Assembly: GCF_000758945.1 (NCBI RefSeq)
Contig: NZ_JRND01000003.1
Coordinates: 62,001-126,000, forward strand
Source of the DNA: Lancefieldella parvula_C
GTDB taxonomy: Bacteria > Actinomycetota > Coriobacteriia > Coriobacteriales > Atopobiaceae
Reading direction: 5' to 3'
Length of the DNA stretch: 64,000 nucleotides
Positions 60,814 to 64,000 of the stretch are shown one piece after another; positions within the stretch are counted from its first letter, which is position 1, and each line of letters begins with the position of its first letter. The position numbers and the translations under genes were made by a program. Under the pieces are notes generated by a model. The model made no database searches and was not told the origin of the DNA. It was given only the letters and a program-made list of their open reading frames with translations.

Positions 60814-61523
60814 TACTTATCCCCCTCGGTGACACCCCAAATGTCACGAAAATCGTAAAAACTTGTCTCAGTGGAACGACGAATAACCTCTTCTGGATCA
60901 AGGTTAAATCCACCAAGCTTGAAATCAGAACCGCCTGTACTAGTAAAGAAGATTGAAGAGACATTTGCAAGATGTACATTCCAGCTTGAACTACCTGGGA
61001 TGCCAAAAATTTCCGCCATCATAGAGCGCAGGTAGCCGCCGTGAGAAATACAAACCGTGCGTCCAGAGAGGTTGGAAAACTCGTTAAGAATGTTGCGACA
61101 CCTGCTTCTTACCTGCTCATATGACTCAGCTTCTGGAGCAGGTATAGAGTGACCGTTTTCATCTGAGGCCCAAGGAAACGTAAGGCCATAGGGCTTTAAA
61201 ATCTCTTCTGCATCAGCAAAACGCTTGCTTTCTAGAATGCCAAAATCCATCTCTGCAAGGTCATCTTTTACCTCACAAGGAATACCAAGCTCGGTGGCAG
61301 CCATCTGGGCCATGTCTTTGCAGCGAGACAATGGAGAGGTCCAAATTCTATCTGGATGAAATGCAACAAGTGCACGAACAGCGTGTTCGCGCTGTTCAAC
61401 GCCATGCTCGGTAAGCTCAACGTCTCTTCTGCCGCTGAAAAAGCGCTGTGTATTAGCCACACTCTCTGGGTGGCGCATAAACAAAATGCGATGAACCTGA
61501 GCTGGAACTTCAAATGGCTGCAT
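60813..61523 (-). CDS. Histidine phosphatase superfamily protein
   Basis: The 236-residue protein begins I-L-F-M-R-H-P-E-S-V-A-N-T, with L-T-E-H-G-x-x-Q, S-P-L-S-R and a C-terminal I-S-H-G-G. The catalytic loop is R-H-P-E rather than the canonical R-H-G-E, but the His, both Arg and the second His are kept. Substrate unknown. The stop overlaps the cmk-plsC start by one base (minus strand). Confidence 0.88.
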   Translation of the reverse strand: MQPFEVPAQVHRILFMRHPESVANTQRFFSGRRDVELTEHGVEQREHAVRALVAFHPDRIWTSPLSRCKDMAQMAATELGIPCEVKDDLAEMDFGILESKRFADAEEILKPYGLTFPWASDENGHSIPAPEAESYEQVRSRCRNILNEFSNLSGRTVCISHGGYLRSMMAEIFGIPGSSSWNVHLANVSSIFFTSTGGSDFKLGGFNLDPEEVIRRSTETSFYDFRDIWGVTEGDK

Positions 61524-61587
61524 TATGTCTCCTCTCTGGGCGTGTTTGAGCTGTTTGACGTGCGCTTAGAAATCGTACGACTAGTAA

Positions 61588-62427
61588 TTACTTGCTGGCA
61601 TGTAAAGGCATGATGGGAGAAGCACCAGGCTCTCTACCAATAGTGCGCTCCAGAGCGGTAACTTCCTCTTCTGTAAGAAGTCTCCACTGTCCCTCTTTAA
61701 CGCCTGTAAGATGGAGCGGCCCAAACGTGTCTCTGTGGAGTGCAAGAACTCTATGGTGAACAGCCAGAAGCATCTTTTTGACCTGGTGCTTTCTGCCTTC
61801 TCTAATAGTTACACTGACCAGGGAGTTTGGCTCTCCTCCACCGGTTTTTCCTAAACCCTGTGGGGCGAGAAGTGCCTTCATCTTGGCATTGTTGGAAACA
61901 ATCTCAACCTCAGCAGGGGCTGCAGGACCGTCTTCAAGCTCAATACCTTCGCGCAGGAGATTTAGCTGCTCTTCTGTAGGTGTACCTACTACATGAGCAA
62001 CATAGTGCTTCCATACATGCTTTGAGGGATGCAAAAGCTCTTGTGCCATCTGACCATCGGTAGTGAAGAACAAAAGACCCGTGGTATCCATATCAAGACG
62101 TCCAACAGGGAAAAGTCCCGGGTATGAGTCAGTGGGAACCATGTCCACAATGGTTGGTCTACCCTGAGGGTCTTTCATAGTAGTTAAGTACCCTGCAGGT
62201 TTGTTGAGCATCAAGTAGACGGGTTTCTCGGCAATTGAGCAGACAATACCGTCAACTGCAACAACATCTACCAGCGGATCAACCTTACTGCCAAGCTCGG
62301 TGACTACCTGGCCGTTTACCGTGACGCGACCAGAGGTCATCAGGCGCTCAGAGCCACGACGGCTAGCCACTCCCGCACGCGCCAAAAAGCGCTGCAGGCG
62401 CATGGGGACAATACGCTCTTCTGCCAC
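61588..62427 (-). CDS. rluB: Ribosomal large-subunit pseudouridine synthase B-type
   Basis: The 279-residue protein has an N-terminal S4 RNA-binding domain (R-L-Q-R-F-L-A-R-A-G-V-A-S-R-R) and an RsuA/RluB catalytic domain with G-R-L-D-M-D-T-T-G-L-L and V-Y-L-M-L-N-K-P-A-G-Y. It modifies 23S rRNA. The GTG at 62427 is chosen; it is near the scpB stop, suggesting coupling. The second M at 62403 is an alternative start. scpA-scpB-rluB is a conserved block. Confidence 0.9.
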   Translation of the reverse strand: MAEERIVPMRLQRFLARAGVASRRGSERLMTSGRVTVNGQVVTELGSKVDPLVDVVAVDGIVCSIAEKPVYLMLNKPAGYLTTMKDPQGRPTIVDMVPTDSYPGLFPVGRLDMDTTGLLFFTTDGQMAQELLHPSKHVWKHYVAHVVGTPTEEQLNLLREGIELEDGPAAPAEVEIVSNNAKMKALLAPQGLGKTGGGEPNSLVSVTIREGRKHQVKKMLLAVHHRVLALHRDTFGPLHLTGVKEGQWRLLTEEEVTALERTIGREPGASPIMPLHASK

Positions 62428-62430
62428 GGC

Positions 62431-63105
62431 TTATGCATCCTCTTGCGTATCGTAGCTGTCTCCCAAAAGAGAACGCTCATCGTCAATGTCTTCTGCGGCT
62501 TCTTCAAGCGTTGAAGTGAAGCTTCTGCCAGAGAGCCTCTCGCGAATAAACTGCTTGGACTCCTCGTCAGGAGCAAAATCTTCCAGCGGCGGCAACTCTC
62601 GCAAAGACTTGAGACCAAAGCGCTCTAAGAAAAGGGCTGTTGTGCCATAGAGAATGGCTTGTCCCCTATCTGCCTCTTTGCCCACTTCACGTACAAGGTT
62701 TTTCTCGCGAAGTGAAGAGATGACACCATCAGAGTTAACACCACGAATAGCACGGACGCCTTCACGAGTAACGGGCTGGTGATAAGCAATAACCGCCAGC
62801 GTCTCAAGCGCTGCCTGAGAAAGGCGACGCGTATCCCAGGAGAGCACAAAATCGCTGACCAGCTGATGGTGAGCTGGGTGCGTAAAGAGACGCCAACCGC
62901 CGGCTACCTCCCTGAGCTGAAATCCCCTGTTACAGCGCGTATACTCCTCTGCAAGCTCTTTGAGCGCTTGTGCAACCTCGGCAGGAGCTGCATTGGTGAC
63001 CTTGGAAAAGTCGGCCGTGGTGATTGCATCTGTTGCAACCAAAAGCAGTGATTCTAGTGCGCCTTTGAGCGACTCGGAATCTAAATAGGTAAGCTCTTCT
63101 GCCAT
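62431..63105 (-). CDS. scpB: Segregation and condensation protein B
   Basis: The 224-residue protein has two winged helices: S-L-K-G-A-L-E-S-L-L-L-V-A, then A-A-L-E-T-L-A-V-I-A-Y-H-Q-P-V-T-R-E-G-V-R-A-I-R-G-V-N-S-D, which is the ScpB signature. The C-terminal 45 residues are acidic. It binds SMC with ScpA. It follows scpA by 3 bases. Confidence 0.96.
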   Translation of the reverse strand: MAEELTYLDSESLKGALESLLLVATDAITTADFSKVTNAAPAEVAQALKELAEEYTRCNRGFQLREVAGGWRLFTHPAHHQLVSDFVLSWDTRRLSQAALETLAVIAYHQPVTREGVRAIRGVNSDGVISSLREKNLVREVGKEADRGQAILYGTTALFLERFGLKSLRELPPLEDFAPDEESKQFIRERLSGRSFTSTLEEAAEDIDDERSLLGDSYDTQEDA

Positions 63106-63108
63106 AAG

Positions 63109-64000
63109 TTATTCCGCCTCTTTCTGTGCTTCATCGGGCGTTTGAGTTAACGATAAAAGCGTCTGTTGGACATCATCGAGTGCGTTTTGAGACAAGTTAA
63201 ATCCTTCAAGGTCTGGCTCATCACCAGATAGTTCTTCTAGTTCCAAAAGAACTGACTCATCAAGCTGGTATGAATCAGCGCCTTCTATGTGCTCAATCTC
63301 AATCTCGCCAAAGATAACATCCTGCTGAACACGAACAAGACCGCGCTTAAAGAGCTCAAGTACTGCCAAAAAGTTTGCAACCACAATCTCAGGCGTATCT
63401 TGACCGTCTAAAAGCTCAGAAAACGTCACCTTGCCCTTAGAGCGCGTGAGTCGGTCCACAGAAGCTACCGTCAGAGCTACTGGGAGCCTTTTTGGCGCCA
63501 CATGTTCTGCTTCAAGCAAGAATGTCTCACGTTTTGAGTCAATGTCCGCACAAATGACAGCAAGGCTTCTGAGGGTAATGCCCTCAAGATAGTCTGGCAT
63601 AAGGTTCAAGAAATCAGGATCTGGGCCCACTGAGCGTGGGAACATGTACGATTCTGCTTCCATACGACTACCTAGCGCAGCACCCGCATTTCTGAACTGC
63701 TTATAGGCAATAAGGCGAGCAATAAGAACTTCTCGCGCCTCATCAGGAGAAAGCCCGTCAAGCTCGTCATCATACTCATCTTCATCGTATGAGCTTTTGA
63801 GCGAAACGTCTTGAGGCACCAAGGCGTGAGCTTTCATGTCCAAAAGTGTTGACGCAACAAGGACAAAGTCACTGGCAACGTCTAGGTCAAGCTCTTCCAT
63901 GGCGTCCACTTCTGCCAGGTACTGATCAGCAACCTCAGAGATAGAAATAGAGCCAATAGCAACTTTTTGCCTACTTACTAGCTGAAGCAGCAGGTCAAAC
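63109..64000 (-). CDS. scpA: Segregation and condensation protein A (5' end outside window)
   Basis: The frame is open to the window end, and the first residues read F-D-L-L-L-Q-L-V-S-R-Q-K-V-A-I-G-S-I-S-I, the family N-terminal part. M-E-E-L-D-L-D-V-A-S-D-F follows. A C-terminal winged helix is visible in V-T-F-S-E-L-L-D-G and L-A-V-L-E-L-F-K-R-G-L-V. The in-frame ATG at 63909 is internal. Only a short N-terminal piece is missing. ScpA is the kleisin of the SMC complex. Confidence 0.95.
   Translation of the reverse strand, partial: FDLLLQLVSRQKVAIGSISISEVADQYLAEVDAMEELDLDVASDFVLVASTLLDMKAHALVPQDVSLKSSYDEDEYDDELDGLSPDEAREVLIARLIAYKQFRNAGAALGSRMEAESYMFPRSVGPDPDFLNLMPDYLEGITLRSLAVICADIDSKRETFLLEAEHVAPKRLPVALTVASVDRLTRSKGKVTFSELLDGQDTPEIVVANFLAVLELFKRGLVRVQQDVIFGEIEIEHIEGADSYQLDESVLLELEELSGDEPDLEGFNLSQNALDDVQQTLLSLTQTPDEAQKEAE

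Overview
The window is a chromosomal segment of a low-to-mid GC (roughly 45 percent by eye) actinobacterium. Gene content and order point to class Coriobacteriia, most likely the Atopobium/Lancefieldella/Olsenella group. The supporting signs are a cytidylate kinase fused to a PlsC acyltransferase, a GarA-like FHA gene next to an FtsR-like MerR gene, SpoVS beside RNase Y in a genome with no visible sporulation genes, an actinobacterial type of LexA operator, and oleate hydratase. The genus is an inference. No prophage, complete insertion sequence, rRNA or CRISPR array was seen.

Layout. 1-13.3 kb (plus strand): 3' part of a RodZ-like gene, yajQ, rimO, pgsA, cinA C-domain, the SOS-controlled recA-recX pair, a structured leader, then rny, a GHKL ATPase, spoVS, miaB, miaA and hflX. 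13.3-15.3 kb: lexA with a DUF1624 membrane protein on the minus strand, divergent from a short LysM protein that looks like an SOS division inhibitor. 15.4-18.8 kb (plus): nrdR-dut, a purine permease and trxB. 18.9-23.1 kb (minus): a GNAT acetyltransferase, about 740 bp without genes, a ClC antiporter and a secreted NlpC/P60 hydrolase. 23.4-30.0 kb (minus): M20 peptidase, a second phosphatidyltransferase, D,D-carboxypeptidase, GcvT-like protein, RidA, GarA-like FHA protein, MerR regulator and apt.

30.1-43.7 kb is the most accessory-looking part, with short units on both strands. It holds a HAD phosphatase, three separate SAM methyltransferases, oleate hydratase, an NADH oxidase, an HNH endonuclease with a possible SRA-like N-terminus facing a degenerate Fic/Doc-like gene, hydroxylamine reductase divergent from a Crp/Fnr regulator, msrA, an orphan membrane protein, a lipoprotein, an alkyltransferase, and tRNA-Pro(GGG). 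The tRNA is followed by a methyltransferase gene bracketed by an 18-bp inverted repeat.

43.7-64 kb (minus) is a dense housekeeping run. In transcription order it reads scpA (cut by the window end), scpB, rluB, histidine phosphatase, cmk-plsC, ispH, DUF512 radical SAM, der, plsY, gpsA, rpe, cysteine desulfurase, zinc-ribbon protein, coaBC, nfo, an ABC-F protein and a heterodimeric ABC exporter. Many neighbours overlap by 1-4 bases, so translational coupling is common.

Themes. The SOS response is represented by recA, lexA and a LysM inhibitor, with LexA-like boxes placed the same way in all three promoters. Redox defence is represented by trxB, nox, hcp, msrA and their candidate palindromic operators. 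Membrane lipid synthesis includes pgsA twice, plsY, gpsA and cmk-plsC. The most unexpected signal is the octamer TTCTCGCC / GGCGAGAA. It occurs about 30 times in 64 kb, roughly 20-fold above chance, in every reading frame and once as a hairpin-forming inverted pair. That pattern resembles a DNA uptake or Chi-like word.
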